Source: Saccharibacillus endophyticus
GTDB taxonomy: Bacteria; Bacillota; Bacilli; Paenibacillales; Paenibacillaceae
Reading direction: 5' to 3'
Assembly (NCBI RefSeq): GCF_013185185.1
Contig: NZ_JAAZWE010000014.1
Location: forward strand, 1-52,453
DNA: 52,453 nucleotides
In this document: positions 33,338-42,341 of the stretch, piece after piece
How positions within the stretch are numbered: the stretch's first letter is position 1
How the letters are laid out: each line of letters starts with the position of its first letter
Program-made: the position numbers and the translations under genes
Notes under the pieces: generated by a model
Told to the model about the DNA's origin: nothing
The model's input: only the letters and a program-made list of their open reading frames with translations
The model's database searches: none

Positions 33338-34415
33338 ACGCGTTATCAACGCCAGCGGAAGAATGAGTATTCTCGGCGTGTCCGCACCAAGCGATACCGT
33401 GATGGACGCAATGCGCATCGGCGGTCAAAGCTATGTCGAGATCGCGGATCTTGTCGGCAAAGCAGGCGATCGGATCGCAAACCAAATCGGCTTCGAATCG
33501 GCGCTTGTCGTCAACTCGGCATCCAGCGGCATCGCTCTCTCCGTCGCGGGCATCGTGACGGAAGGCGATCGCGGCCGCAGCGTGCGCCTTCACCAATCCC
33601 CTATTCTCAAAAACGAGATCGTAATACTCAAAGGACATAATGTTCAATACGGCGCTCCGGTCGAAACGATGGTCTATCTCGGCGGCGGCCGGATCGTCGA
33701 AGCCGGTTACGCCAACGAAGGCACCGTCCGCCAGATCGAAGAAGCCGTTACCGAGCGCACCGCCGCCCTTTTATACGTCAAATCCCATCACGCCGTGCAA
33801 AAAAACATGGCTTCCGTCGAAGAAACGTGGGCGCTGGCGCAAAAACTACTTCTTCCCCTAATCGTCGACGCGGCGGCCGAGGAGGATTTGCAGCGGTATG
33901 CGTCGTGCTCCGACCTTGTCATTTTCAGCGGCTCGAAAGCGATCGAAGGCCCGACCTCCGGTATCGTAGCGGGCAAACGAACACTTATCGAGCAGGTCAA
34001 AGTCCAACTGCACGGCATCGGGCGCAGCATGAAGGTCGGCAAAGAAACAACATTCGGTCTGCTGCAAGCGTTGGATGAATATCTGGATAAAAAAGACACC
34101 AGCGAGCAGGAACGCGAAGCGCTGAACGCACTGCTGCCGCTCGGCGAACTGGACGGCGTAACGGTGAGCATCGTGCAGGACGAAGCCGGACGCGCCATTT
34201 ACCGGGCTCGCATCAAGATCGATCCGATGCTCGCCGGAACCGACGCGGTGCAAACGGTAGACGGTCTGCAAAACGGCGAAATCGCCGTATACACGCGGGA
34301 CTACGGGGCGCGGCAAGGCTATTTCGATATCGATCCGAGACCGCTGCTGGGCGACGATATGCAGGTGATCGAACGCAGACTGCGCGAACTTTTGCTTTTA
34401 AAAGGAGGAAATTAA
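33303..34415 (+). CDS. DgaE-like PLP-dependent ammonia-lyase (SelA family)
   Basis: DgaE converts D-glucosaminate 6-phosphate to 2-keto-3-deoxygluconate 6-phosphate and ammonia. This 370-residue SelA-fold protein has the PLP lysine K212 in FSGSKAIEGPTSG and the aspartate of the cofactor pocket in LIVDAAAEEDL. The N-terminal RVINASGRMSILG is typical of the family. The ATG lies inside the end of the amidohydrolase gene. The downstream aldolase of the matching DgaF type makes this role more likely than selenocysteine synthase, which is much longer. Confidence 0.84.
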   Translation: MASTLHAKYGLKRVINASGRMSILGVSAPSDTVMDAMRIGGQSYVEIADLVGKAGDRIANQIGFESALVVNSASSGIALSVAGIVTEGDRGRSVRLHQSPILKNEIVILKGHNVQYGAPVETMVYLGGGRIVEAGYANEGTVRQIEEAVTERTAALLYVKSHHAVQKNMASVEETWALAQKLLLPLIVDAAAEEDLQRYASCSDLVIFSGSKAIEGPTSGIVAGKRTLIEQVKVQLHGIGRSMKVGKETTFGLLQALDEYLDKKDTSEQEREALNALLPLGELDGVTVSIVQDEAGRAIYRARIKIDPMLAGTDAVQTVDGLQNGEIAVYTRDYGARQGYFDIDPRPLLGDDMQVIERRLRELLLLKGGN

Positions 34416-34418
34416 ACC

Positions 34419-35198
34419 ATGACCACTCATATCCAAACTACCGAAGCTCCGATCCTTAAACGCCTCTATAACGGCCGCGCGGCGCTCAATGTATTGGCGG
34501 GCAGCGTGCAAAACGCAAAAGACGTATTCGAAGCGGCCGAAGGCCATGTGCTGGTCGGCGTACTGTCCAAAGCGTACGACACGGTACCCGAAGCGGTCGA
34601 CGCGATGCGCGAATACGGACGCGGAATCGAAGACGCCGTATCGATCGGGCTCGGCGCGGGCGACAACCGTCAAGCGCAGGTGGTGGCCGAGATCGCGCGT
34701 CACTACGCAGGCAGCCATATCAATCAGGTGTTTCCGTCGGTCGGCGCGACCTCTGCGAATCTGGAAGGAACGCCGGGCTGGATCAACGCGCTCGTCTCTC
34801 CTTCCGGCAAGCCGGGCTACGTGAACCTGTCCACCGGACCGTTCAGCGCGGCGGCATCGGATCATGCGGTCGTTCCCGTCAAAGCCGCGATCGCGCTCGT
34901 TCGGGACATGGGCGGCAGCGCGCTGAAATATTTCCCGATGAAAGGACTGTCGCTCGAAGCCGAGTATCGTGCGGTTGCGGAAGCGTGCGGCGAAGAAAAC
35001 TTCGCGCTCGAACCGACCGGCGGCATCGACAAAAAAAACTTCGGTCCGATCCTGCAAATCGCGCTCGAAGCCGGCGTGCCGCAGGTCATCCCCCACGTCT
35101 ACTCCTCGATCATCGATTCGGCAAGCGGCGATACGATCGTGACCGACGTGAGCGAACTGCTGGAGGTCATGAAAAAGCTGGTCGATCGCCATGCCTAA
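34419..35198 (+). CDS. DgaF-like 2-keto-3-deoxy-6-phosphogluconate aldolase
   Basis: DgaF cleaves 2-keto-3-deoxygluconate 6-phosphate to pyruvate and glyceraldehyde 3-phosphate. The 259-residue product resembles this family rather than the shorter Eda aldolases, with ALKYFPMKGL (probable Schiff-base lysine) and the phosphate-binding ALEPTGGID region. AAAGGAGG precedes the ATG. It starts 3 bp after the DgaE-like gene and overlaps the kinase gene by 8 bp, so this is a tight operon. Confidence 0.86.
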   Translation: MTTHIQTTEAPILKRLYNGRAALNVLAGSVQNAKDVFEAAEGHVLVGVLSKAYDTVPEAVDAMREYGRGIEDAVSIGLGAGDNRQAQVVAEIARHYAGSHINQVFPSVGATSANLEGTPGWINALVSPSGKPGYVNLSTGPFSAAASDHAVVPVKAAIALVRDMGGSALKYFPMKGLSLEAEYRAVAEACGEENFALEPTGGIDKKNFGPILQIALEAGVPQVIPHVYSSIIDSASGDTIVTDVSELLEVMKKLVDRHA

Positions 35199-36207
35199 AA
35201 CGGTAGCGGCGTTCGGCGAGGTGATGATGCGGCTGGAGGCTCCCGGTCTTCGGCTGTTGTCGCAAACGGATACGCTGCAAGTCTCGTATTCCGGCAGCGG
35301 CGTCAACGTGCTGTCGGCGCTGTCTCGGTTCGGCCACCGGGTACTGCCCGTGACGACGCTGCCGGACAACCCGATCGGCGACGCGGCGGAAGCCAATCTG
35401 CGCAAGCTGGGGCTGCTGCCCGATTTCGTTCGCAGGGACGGCTTGCATCTGGGCATGTATTTTCTCGAAGCGGGGTTCGGGGCGCGTCCCAGCCGGGTCA
35501 CTTACTCCAACCGTCCGCAAAGCAGCTTCAATACCGCCGCCGAAGGCATCTATCCGTTTGCCGATATCGCAAGTTCGGTCGACGCCGTACATTTTTGCGG
35601 CATCTCGCTTGCCATGAACGACACGGTGCGGCGCAATGCGCTGGCTTTCGCGGAAGCGGTGAAGGCAGCGGGAAAAACCGTCATCTTCGATTGCAACTAC
35701 CGTCCTGCGCTCTGGGGCGAAGACGGATATGCGATTGCGCGTCCGTGGTATGAAAAAATGCTGCATTTGGCCGATATCGTGTGCATGAACGAAAACGACG
35801 CCATTCATGTTCTCGGACTGCCGGCTTCTTCGACGGAGCGGCTGCATCAGCTTCAAGAGTTGATTCCTTCCGTGGCCAAGACGTATAATATCGCGACAAT
35901 CGCCGGAACCCATCGTCACATCGAAGCGGACGGTCGGCACTCTCTGCTGGGCTATCTGCATACCGGAGACGCGTTTTATTTTTCCGATCCGTTGACGTTT
36001 CCCGTATACGACCGAATCGGCGCGGGCGACGCGTATGCGAGCGGGATTATCCACGGGCAGCTATCGGAGTTCGCTCCGGAGCAGACGGTCCGGTTCGCGT
36101 CCGCCGCTTCCATGCTGGCGCATACGATCGCGGGCGATACGCCGTTTTCGTCGGAGGCGCAAATTTTCCGGGCCATGATGGAAGGAATCGGCGATATAGA
36201 AAGGTAG
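35191..36207 (+). CDS. PfkB family sugar kinase (KDG kinase-like)
   Basis: PfkB kinases phosphorylate sugars with ATP. The 338-residue product has the N-terminal GEVMMRLEAPG and SGSGVNVL substrate region and the C-terminal DRIGAGDAYASGI motif with the catalytic aspartate. It looks most like 2-keto-3-deoxygluconate kinases. In this operon it would supply the 6-phosphate that other bacteria obtain from a PTS, acting on the amino-sugar acid or on the keto-deoxy acid. The start overlaps the aldolase gene. Confidence 0.85.
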   Translation: MPKTVAAFGEVMMRLEAPGLRLLSQTDTLQVSYSGSGVNVLSALSRFGHRVLPVTTLPDNPIGDAAEANLRKLGLLPDFVRRDGLHLGMYFLEAGFGARPSRVTYSNRPQSSFNTAAEGIYPFADIASSVDAVHFCGISLAMNDTVRRNALAFAEAVKAAGKTVIFDCNYRPALWGEDGYAIARPWYEKMLHLADIVCMNENDAIHVLGLPASSTERLHQLQELIPSVAKTYNIATIAGTHRHIEADGRHSLLGYLHTGDAFYFSDPLTFPVYDRIGAGDAYASGIIHGQLSEFAPEQTVRFASAASMLAHTIAGDTPFSSEAQIFRAMMEGIGDIER

Positions 36208-36215
36208 GAAACCTT

Positions 36216-36929
36216 ATGGCGACAAGCCGCACCAAACAACCGCTGTACCTCAAAATTCACGGCATTCTCAAAGATCGCATTTTACACGGCCAATATCCGC
36301 TCGACTCGTATTTGCCGCCGGAGCCGAAGTTGGAAGAAGAATTCGCGGTCAGCAAGATTACGGTTCGCAATGCGGTCAAGTTGCTCGTTCAGGAAGGGTA
36401 TTTGGAGACGAGCAGCGGAAAAGGCACGCGCGTCGTCCGCAATACCTCAACCTCCAAACTCTCTACCTGGAAACGATTCACGGAGATTCTGGTCGAGGAA
36501 GGCCATCGGATCGGCAAACAGCTGCTGCATGCGGAAATCATTCGTACCGGCGCGGAAGGCCGGCTGCGGGAGTTGTTCGGCGAATCGTGTTTGCGAATCG
36601 AACGGCTTTATACGCTGGACGACGTGCCGTATATCCATTACACGCATTATTTGCCTGCACGCGCGGAGGACCCGACGGAGTCGGGGCTTCAAGGACAATC
36701 GCTGTACGGCTGGCTGGAGGAGCAGGGAATCGCGATCGCGCGGATGCGCGACGAATTTTCGGTCGGATCGCCGGACGTCGGGATCGCCGATTCGCTCGGG
36801 ATTCCGCCGGGGACGCCTCTGCTTAAAAGGTTGCGATTTGCTTACGATGAGCAGGGTCGGGCCGCGGAGTGCAGCGAAGGGTATTATCGGGCGGGGATGC
36901 ATCCGTATGTCGTGAATTATGAAGTGTGA
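36216..36929 (+). CDS. GntR/HutC-type transcriptional regulator
   Basis: The 237-residue product has an N-terminal winged helix-turn-helix (about residues 10-75, LKDRILHGQYPLDSYLPPE and SKITVRNAVKLLVQEGYL) and a C-terminal UTRA ligand-binding domain (about 95-235) of the type that senses sugar phosphates or organic acids. It starts 8 bp after the kinase gene, so it is part of the operon and probably controls it. The palindrome at 32151-32162 is the likely target. The inducer may be a phosphorylated intermediate (inferred). Confidence 0.9.
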   Translation: MATSRTKQPLYLKIHGILKDRILHGQYPLDSYLPPEPKLEEEFAVSKITVRNAVKLLVQEGYLETSSGKGTRVVRNTSTSKLSTWKRFTEILVEEGHRIGKQLLHAEIIRTGAEGRLRELFGESCLRIERLYTLDDVPYIHYTHYLPARAEDPTESGLQGQSLYGWLEEQGIAIARMRDEFSVGSPDVGIADSLGIPPGTPLLKRLRFAYDEQGRAAECSEGYYRAGMHPYVVNYEV

Positions 36930-36936
36930 GGGTGGA

Positions 36937-37038
36937 GCGCATGGGAGACGCCGCGAGCCGGTTTCGACCTGCGCTTCGTTGTCCTTTCAAGGGCAAAGGC
37001 GCTTCGGTTCGAAACCGGCTCGCGGCTGGGCCATGCGC
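36937..37038. repeat. Long inverted repeat, family A copy 2
   Basis: The outer arms start GCGCATGG and end CCATGCGC, with CGCGAGCCGGTTTCGA against TTCGAAACCGGCTCGCG. The centre has CGCTTCGTTGTCCTTT and AAAGGCGCTTCGG around a 6-7 nt tip. The 3' flank GGAGGTAGGTAAGGG is similar in copy 3. It starts 8 bp after the GntR stop and may serve as its 3' end; there is no T run. Confidence 0.75.
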
Positions 37039-37139
37039 GGGGAGGTAGGTAAGGGAAAAGAGAAAAAAGCAAAGCAAAAGAGAAAGGACTAAGGTTTGTT
37101 GGAGTTGGTTTAAGGGATTAGAGCGGGCTGGGATTTGGC

Positions 37140-37430
37140 AGGTGTGGAGATTGCTTTTTTGTCAATGTAGCTTCGGGATTAGGGTGTCGGAAGGTTGTAG
37201 GTTGCTTTTTAGGACATGTAAGGTGTGGATGTTCGATGTATAGTTGCAGATTATACAAGATTTTCGGTTCAAAAAGGCTCGTAAGCTTGTTGGAGTTGTA
37301 GAGAATGCAACATTATGGGGTACTATTGTGCTTTTGAAACGATAAATGGAGTGGAATGTTGTAGATTTTGCAATTTGGACGGGTAAGATTGGCTTTTTGG
37401 AGCAGTAATCTTGCAAAAAGTACAACTTGG
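37140..37430. repeat. Degenerate GTTGTA...TGCAA repeats
   Basis: An AT-rich stretch repeats one motif. GTTGTAGAGAATGCAAC is at 37295-37311, GTTGTAGATTTTGCAA at 37358-37373, and on the other strand GTTGTACTTTTTGCAA at 37411-37426. A shorter form, GTTGTAGGTTGC, starts at 37194. Spacings are 101, 63 and 53 bp, so it is not CRISPR-like. No gene is seen between 37039 and 37570. Confidence 0.55.
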
Positions 37431-37570
37431 CGGCTCGACTGCGTGAAGCGAGGTAGCTATTTTTCGAAAACGATGCTTGATGGAGTCCGTCGTGCGTCTT
37501 TTTGGATCGAACTCGGCGAATTAAAGGGGCTGCTCCACGCAGAGATTGTCGATCAGGCCGCATATCTCGG

Positions 37571-37617
37571 AAAAAGAAAACCACGACTTCCCTTGATGCG
37601 GGAAGCGTGGTTTTTTA
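37571..37617 (-). terminator. Terminator after GH125
   Basis: On the minus strand AAACCACG and TCCC pair with GGGA and CGTGGTTT, followed by TCTTTTT. Confidence 0.85.
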
Positions 37618-37628
37618 GTTTGCTCGAA

Positions 37629-38921
37629 TCAGACCAAGCCTTTCTCCATCGCTTTCACGACCAACGTCGCGAACAGGCTGTTGGACCAGGCGAACCATTC
37701 GCGGGAGAAGTCGCTCGGGTCGTCGGGGTGGAAGCCTTCGTGCATGTAGCCCGTTCCGGCGTCGGTGGCGAGCAGGGTTTCGATCAGGTCTTTGATTTCC
37801 TGGTCGTCTTCGGATGTCAGGCCCTGCATGGACAGCGCCATATGCCAGACGTAGCCGCCCGGGGTATGCGGGCTGCCGATGCCTTTGGCATGCTTGCCTT
37901 CGAAATAGAACGGGTTATCGAAGCTCAGCGCGAAACGGCGGGTGTTTTGGTAGATTGGATCGTCGGTGCCGACGTAGCCGATGTACGGAATCGACAGCAA
38001 ACCCGGCGTTCCGGCGTCGTCCATCAGCGAGAAGTTGCCGTAGCCGTCGGTTTCGAACGCATAGATTTTGCCGTGCTTCGGATGGTCGACGATGCCGTAG
38101 CGCTGGATGCCGAAGTTGATTTCTTTGATCAGTTTCGCGGCGCGTCCGGCCAGCTCCACATCTTGGTAGATGTCGGATGCGATCCGTTCGATATGGCCGA
38201 GGATCACGACCGCGAACATGTTGGCCGGGATGTTGTAGCCGAATTCGCATGCGTCGTCGCTGGAGCGGAAGCCGGACCAACTCATGCCGGTGTAGTTGGT
38301 CGGCATGCCACGTCCGTCATTGTACAGCGTCTCGGTGTCCTGTTTCGTATCGCGGCGGAAGAAATACGGCGATTTCTCGTCATGCCGCTGCTCGGTGGCG
38401 ATCACGCGCACGACGCTGCTGAGCGCCCGGTAACAATCGTCGTCGAACATGGAGGTACGGCCCGTTTCCTGCCAGTATTGCGCCAGCAGCTGTACCGGGA
38501 AGCACAACGAATCCAGCTCATACTTGCGTTCCCACATCCAAGGACTTAATTCGCAATCGTCGGAATCGCGGTAATGCCGTCCGTTTGCCGTTTCGTTGAA
38601 CGCGTTCGTGTACGGATCGATATTGATGTAAAAAAGCTGCCGCGCGATCAGTCCTTCGATGATGCGCTGCAAGTCGGCATCATCTTTGGCTAGCGGGATA
38701 TAATGGCGTACCTGCTCGACCGAGTCTCTCAGCCACATGGCCGGAATATCGCCGGTATAGACGAAGGTCGTGCCGTCATCCAGCAGTTTGGTCGTCGTTT
38801 CCAGCGTATTCGGGAAACAGTTGCGGAAAACTTGCTGAAGCTTGGGATGATGCGCGAGTCTCTTGTCGGTTTCTTCGAGGTAACGCTCGACCGCGGCAGG
38901 TAGAGTTTTTGTCGTGTTCAT
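37629..38921 (-). CDS. GH125 exo-alpha-1,6-mannosidase
   Basis: GH125 enzymes remove terminal alpha-1,6-linked mannose. The 430-residue product has the family's (alpha/alpha)6 features, with DIPAMWLRDSVEQ near the start, GMSWSGFRSSDDACEFGYN in the middle and GYMHEGF and REWFAWSNSLF near the end. There is no signal peptide, so it acts on imported sugars. I chose the ATG of MNTTKTLPAAVERY because ACAGGAGGCG precedes it; a 44-codon extension upstream is rejected. It lies 198 bp after the GH38 gene on the same strand, probably one unit. Confidence 0.92.
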   Translation of the reverse strand: MNTTKTLPAAVERYLEETDKRLAHHPKLQQVFRNCFPNTLETTTKLLDDGTTFVYTGDIPAMWLRDSVEQVRHYIPLAKDDADLQRIIEGLIARQLFYINIDPYTNAFNETANGRHYRDSDDCELSPWMWERKYELDSLCFPVQLLAQYWQETGRTSMFDDDCYRALSSVVRVIATEQRHDEKSPYFFRRDTKQDTETLYNDGRGMPTNYTGMSWSGFRSSDDACEFGYNIPANMFAVVILGHIERIASDIYQDVELAGRAAKLIKEINFGIQRYGIVDHPKHGKIYAFETDGYGNFSLMDDAGTPGLLSIPYIGYVGTDDPIYQNTRRFALSFDNPFYFEGKHAKGIGSPHTPGGYVWHMALSMQGLTSEDDQEIKDLIETLLATDAGTGYMHEGFHPDDPSDFSREWFAWSNSLFATLVVKAMEKGLV

Positions 38922-39119
38922 GGATAACGCCTCCTGTTGGAACGTAGTAAAAAATATCGGATCGCTTGCGTACGGTCCGCTCGCCCACTCTTCTTTCGAT
39001 CGACATGAAACGAATGAACAAAAGCGAGTTGGACGAACGTTCGCGTTGAACATGCTTTTTATAGAAAGAAAATTCAGTAGTGATCGAAAGCGATCAAGCA
39101 GACGATTGCGATTCGCTTT

Positions 39120-41963
39120 TTAAGCGTTCGGCGTTGTGTCCGGCTGAACCGCCAGCGCGAACGTCACGATTTTGGCCGGGCTGACGGGTACCCGTATAGC
39201 TTGCTGTTCTTGTCGCCGGATAGTTTCCGTTACCGCACCGCGCCGTTCCAAAATATCGCTCTCGTATACGGCATCCGCCGCAAACTTCGGCTCGAACGCA
39301 AGCTGCGCGTCTTCTCCAGACAGATTATACCAACGCACGATCACGTCGCCTTTTTCTTCCGATTGCTTAAACGCGGACAGTGCCAGCTTTTCGCCGCTCC
39401 ATGTCAACGCTCGGTATTCCGCGGGAAGCGTGCCGGACTGCATCTTGAGCGGTTGGCTGAACCACGGCGTCTGATACTGATAAGCTTGAGCGAACGCGCC
39501 GGAATCGATCGCATTGCCGGCATGCGGATACACGGCGTATTCCAGCGTATGCTCGCCGATGCACTGCGCTTCCGGCGTCGGGAATACGCCCCAGTCGCCC
39601 ATCTCCGATACGCTGCGCAGCAGCGTGACCGCGATCGTGCCGCAGCCGTCTTGCAGCACCTCGTATTCGTTCAAGCCTTTGTTGGCGACGGTCAGCCCAT
39701 GCGTACCGTCGGACAGACTGACGAAAGCCTGCTGATGCTGGGCGTTGCTCGGGTTGATCCATTCCGGTGCCGGAACGATATTGCGCTCGGCGGCTTCGAA
39801 GATCGAATCGGCCAGCACGGTCTGCGTCTGCAAGCCGGTCGGCAGCAGCACCCGCAGCCGATGATCGCGCGCTTGGTTGTTGAGCGTCACGGACACTTGA
39901 ACGCCTTTTCCCGATGCTTCCAGCGAAACGCGGGTGGTCAGCTTCAGCGTCACCGTATCCGTCGAACGGCCGGATCGGCGTTTAAGGAACGGCACGAGAC
40001 GCCGCTTTTCGTCTTCGAACAAATCTTCGGCCGATGCCGGGATCTCCCACTCGTGCACGATCTCGTAGGTGACCCGGTACGGTTGGTCTTCGACAAGCGT
40101 AATGGCAGCGCTCAGCCCGCGCGTCGTCAGCATTTCGTCGCCCTCAGGCTGGCGGAATACGTACTCGTTGCCGATATCCCCGCAGTCGTCATACACGCCG
40201 AGCCCTTCGAAGGTACGCCCTGTTGTTTTGTCCGTGAGGGAGTAGGAACCGTCGTCCGCGAAGCGGACGGCGAGAACTTGATTTTCCATGCCATAAGGCG
40301 TGGAGACGACTTCTTCGATCGAAGACGATTTTTCAAGTTGATCCGCCTGTTCTTGAAGCGCTTTTTCGCCGTTTCGAGAAACAGCCGCTTCATAATCCGT
40401 TCCTCTTCCTTCTTCCTCCGGCACCCACGCATACAGCTTGTATCCCAACGCCGGCACGTTTTGCGCTTCGAACGTCAGTCGGAACGTCCGCGCCATATAC
40501 GGCACGCGGAAACCGTCGTCCGGCAGATCGTAGCCGAACTGCGCGCCCAGGTCCTCGATCTTGGCCGGAATCTGTCGCCCTTCCGTATCGATCACCCGGC
40601 CCGGACCGATCTTCAGCGCATCCAGCTTGTCCGCGATGCCTTGCGGCGACGGCCCTTCTTTGAAGTTGATCCGTACCGCCTGCACGTCGACAGTTACGAC
40701 GCCGCCGCGATCCCAACCCGTCGTATTGAAAAAGGCTGCGGGACGCGCGTTTTCCGGCCATGCCGCGATATCGTCCGTGCCGATCCGCGAACCGATCGCC
40801 GACAAGCTTTCCGCGATCAGCGCTTCGGCCATATGGCGGCTTTTATCGAACCGTCCGATCATCTCGCGATGGATCTCGTCGACGCCGCATCCGCAGATGC
40901 TGTCGTGCGGATGGTTTTGCATCAGCGTTTTCCAAGCGTAGGCCAGAGGTTCGTGCGGATACTTGTGCCCGGCCGTCAGGTTCGCGATCGCGGCCAACGG
41001 CTCGGCTCCTTTTTCCAGCAGCGTCTGTCCGACCTGGTTCATCTGCTTCAGGTAAACCCGCGCCGATGCCGTATTGACCAGCGTCCCCCAACCGTCCGTC
41101 CGCGTGCTGCGCAGTTCGCCGTGCACGGTCACCCAATCGTCCGACGGATGTTTCCCGAGCGCTGCCAGGTAACTGTCGAACGTCGCATGCACGAAGTCCA
41201 CGTCCGGGTACAGCGTCTTCGCCGTCTCGATCGCGTCGCCCAGATCTTTTTGAATCGGCTGATGGTCGCATCCGTTCATGTACAGCAGCTCCGGGGTCGA
41301 CGCGTACTTTTCCGCATCGGCCAGCTTTTTGTCCCAATACCTTTTCGCTTCCTCCGGGTCGACCGGAATTTCGTTGCCGTTGCTGTACCAGTTGGCGAAC
41401 AGCACCCCGACCACGCTCGATCCGTCCGGCGATTCCCAGACCATCTCCGAATACGGGGATTCGTATTCGCCCGGCGCGTCGACGACCACGTTGTCGAAGC
41501 CGGTCGGCTTGACGCCGCGTCCGAACACCGCCGCTTCGATGCCCGCCTGCTTCAGCATCTGCGGCGCCTGCCCCATATTGCCGAAAGAGTCCGGGAAATA
41601 GCCCAGCTTCGATACCGGACCCCAACGCGCGGCTTCTTGATGACCGATCAGCAGGTTGCGCACGTTCGCTTCCGAGCTGGTCAAAAATTCGTCCTGCAGC
41701 ACGTACCACGGACCGACGATGATTTTGCCCTGCTCGATCAGTCTCGCCAATCGTTCTTTTCCGTCCGGATAAACTTGCAGATAGTCGTCGATCATGATCG
41801 TCTGCCCGTCGAGGTGAAAATATCGGTAACGCTCGTCCTGTTCCAGCGTATCCATCAGTTCGTTCATCAAGCTCGTCAGACGCAAATGATGCGATTCGTA
41901 AGGCAGATACCATTCCCGGTCCCAGTGGGTGTGGGAGATGATATGCGCGGTTTTCCGTTTCAT
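39120..41963 (-). CDS. GH38 alpha-mannosidase
   Basis: GH38 enzymes hydrolyse alpha-linked mannose, often from N-glycans. The 947-residue product has the zinc motif HTHWDREW (11-18) and the nucleophile D125 in YFPDSFGNMGQ. HPHDSICGCGVDE follows in the helical domain, then the long C-terminal beta domain. There is no signal peptide, so it is cytoplasmic. I chose the ATG two codons inside a TTG start because AAGGAGG lies 9 nt before it. It is divergent from the ABC transporter operon and upstream of GH125. Confidence 0.94.
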   Translation of the reverse strand: MKRKTAHIISHTHWDREWYLPYESHHLRLTSLMNELMDTLEQDERYRYFHLDGQTIMIDDYLQVYPDGKERLARLIEQGKIIVGPWYVLQDEFLTSSEANVRNLLIGHQEAARWGPVSKLGYFPDSFGNMGQAPQMLKQAGIEAAVFGRGVKPTGFDNVVVDAPGEYESPYSEMVWESPDGSSVVGVLFANWYSNGNEIPVDPEEAKRYWDKKLADAEKYASTPELLYMNGCDHQPIQKDLGDAIETAKTLYPDVDFVHATFDSYLAALGKHPSDDWVTVHGELRSTRTDGWGTLVNTASARVYLKQMNQVGQTLLEKGAEPLAAIANLTAGHKYPHEPLAYAWKTLMQNHPHDSICGCGVDEIHREMIGRFDKSRHMAEALIAESLSAIGSRIGTDDIAAWPENARPAAFFNTTGWDRGGVVTVDVQAVRINFKEGPSPQGIADKLDALKIGPGRVIDTEGRQIPAKIEDLGAQFGYDLPDDGFRVPYMARTFRLTFEAQNVPALGYKLYAWVPEEEGRGTDYEAAVSRNGEKALQEQADQLEKSSSIEEVVSTPYGMENQVLAVRFADDGSYSLTDKTTGRTFEGLGVYDDCGDIGNEYVFRQPEGDEMLTTRGLSAAITLVEDQPYRVTYEIVHEWEIPASAEDLFEDEKRRLVPFLKRRSGRSTDTVTLKLTTRVSLEASGKGVQVSVTLNNQARDHRLRVLLPTGLQTQTVLADSIFEAAERNIVPAPEWINPSNAQHQQAFVSLSDGTHGLTVANKGLNEYEVLQDGCGTIAVTLLRSVSEMGDWGVFPTPEAQCIGEHTLEYAVYPHAGNAIDSGAFAQAYQYQTPWFSQPLKMQSGTLPAEYRALTWSGEKLALSAFKQSEEKGDVIVRWYNLSGEDAQLAFEPKFAADAVYESDILERRGAVTETIRRQEQQAIRVPVSPAKIVTFALAVQPDTTPNA

Positions 41964-42214
41964 GCCCAATGTCCTCCTTCGCCTTGCTCAGGTTCGGAAT
42001 CATGTTGGCATACCTGCGGCGTAAGCGCAATATGTGGAATTTCCGCCGTTTTTTCAAGCACATATTCCACATAGTTCCGGCAAAAGAAAAGCTGACATAC
42101 CGATTGTCTTTGCTTGCTGCAAACCGCTCTGCTGCGCCATTTGTCAGGTTTTTAAGAATGACAATGCGCAATCGACATATTTACGGCGTCAGTCAGGCTT
42201 CGTTAAGATTCGAA

Positions 42215-42230
42215 TTGTAAGCGCTGCGCA
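42215..42230 (+). promoter_or_regulatory. Possible catabolite-responsive element (cre)
   Basis: TTGTAAGCGCTGCGCA matches the CcpA cre consensus (WTGNAANCGNWNNCW) except near the end. It lies in the divergent gap between GH38 and the ABC operon, where glucose control would be expected. Confidence 0.35.
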
Positions 42231-42256
42231 TTTTGGATAAACAAGTCGAGCGCGAC

Positions 42257-42318
42257 GCGTGTGTTTACACTTGAGGCTCTCCGGCAAAACGGCAGAAAAG
42301 CCTTACGTTTAAACACGC
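42257..42318 (+). promoter_or_regulatory. Inverted half-sites before the ABC operon
   Basis: GCGTGTGTTTA (42257-42267) and TAAACACGC (42310-42318) form an inverted repeat with a 2-nt bulge and a 42-bp gap, ending 23 bp before the first permease. They could be regulator half-sites or a leader hairpin. The rest of 41964-42341 shows no gene. Confidence 0.4.
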
Positions 42319-42341
42319 GCCTATAGAAGGGAGGAAACGAA

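Noticed and set aside
37140..37430. CRISPR array
   Set aside because: Repeats are short, degenerate and unevenly spaced, one is inverted, and there are no cas genes.
39201..42074. A 957-residue open frame opposite GH38
   Set aside because: It is the antisense shadow of the GH38 gene, whose catalytic motifs and ribosome site are clear. GC-rich codon use leaves the antisense frame open.
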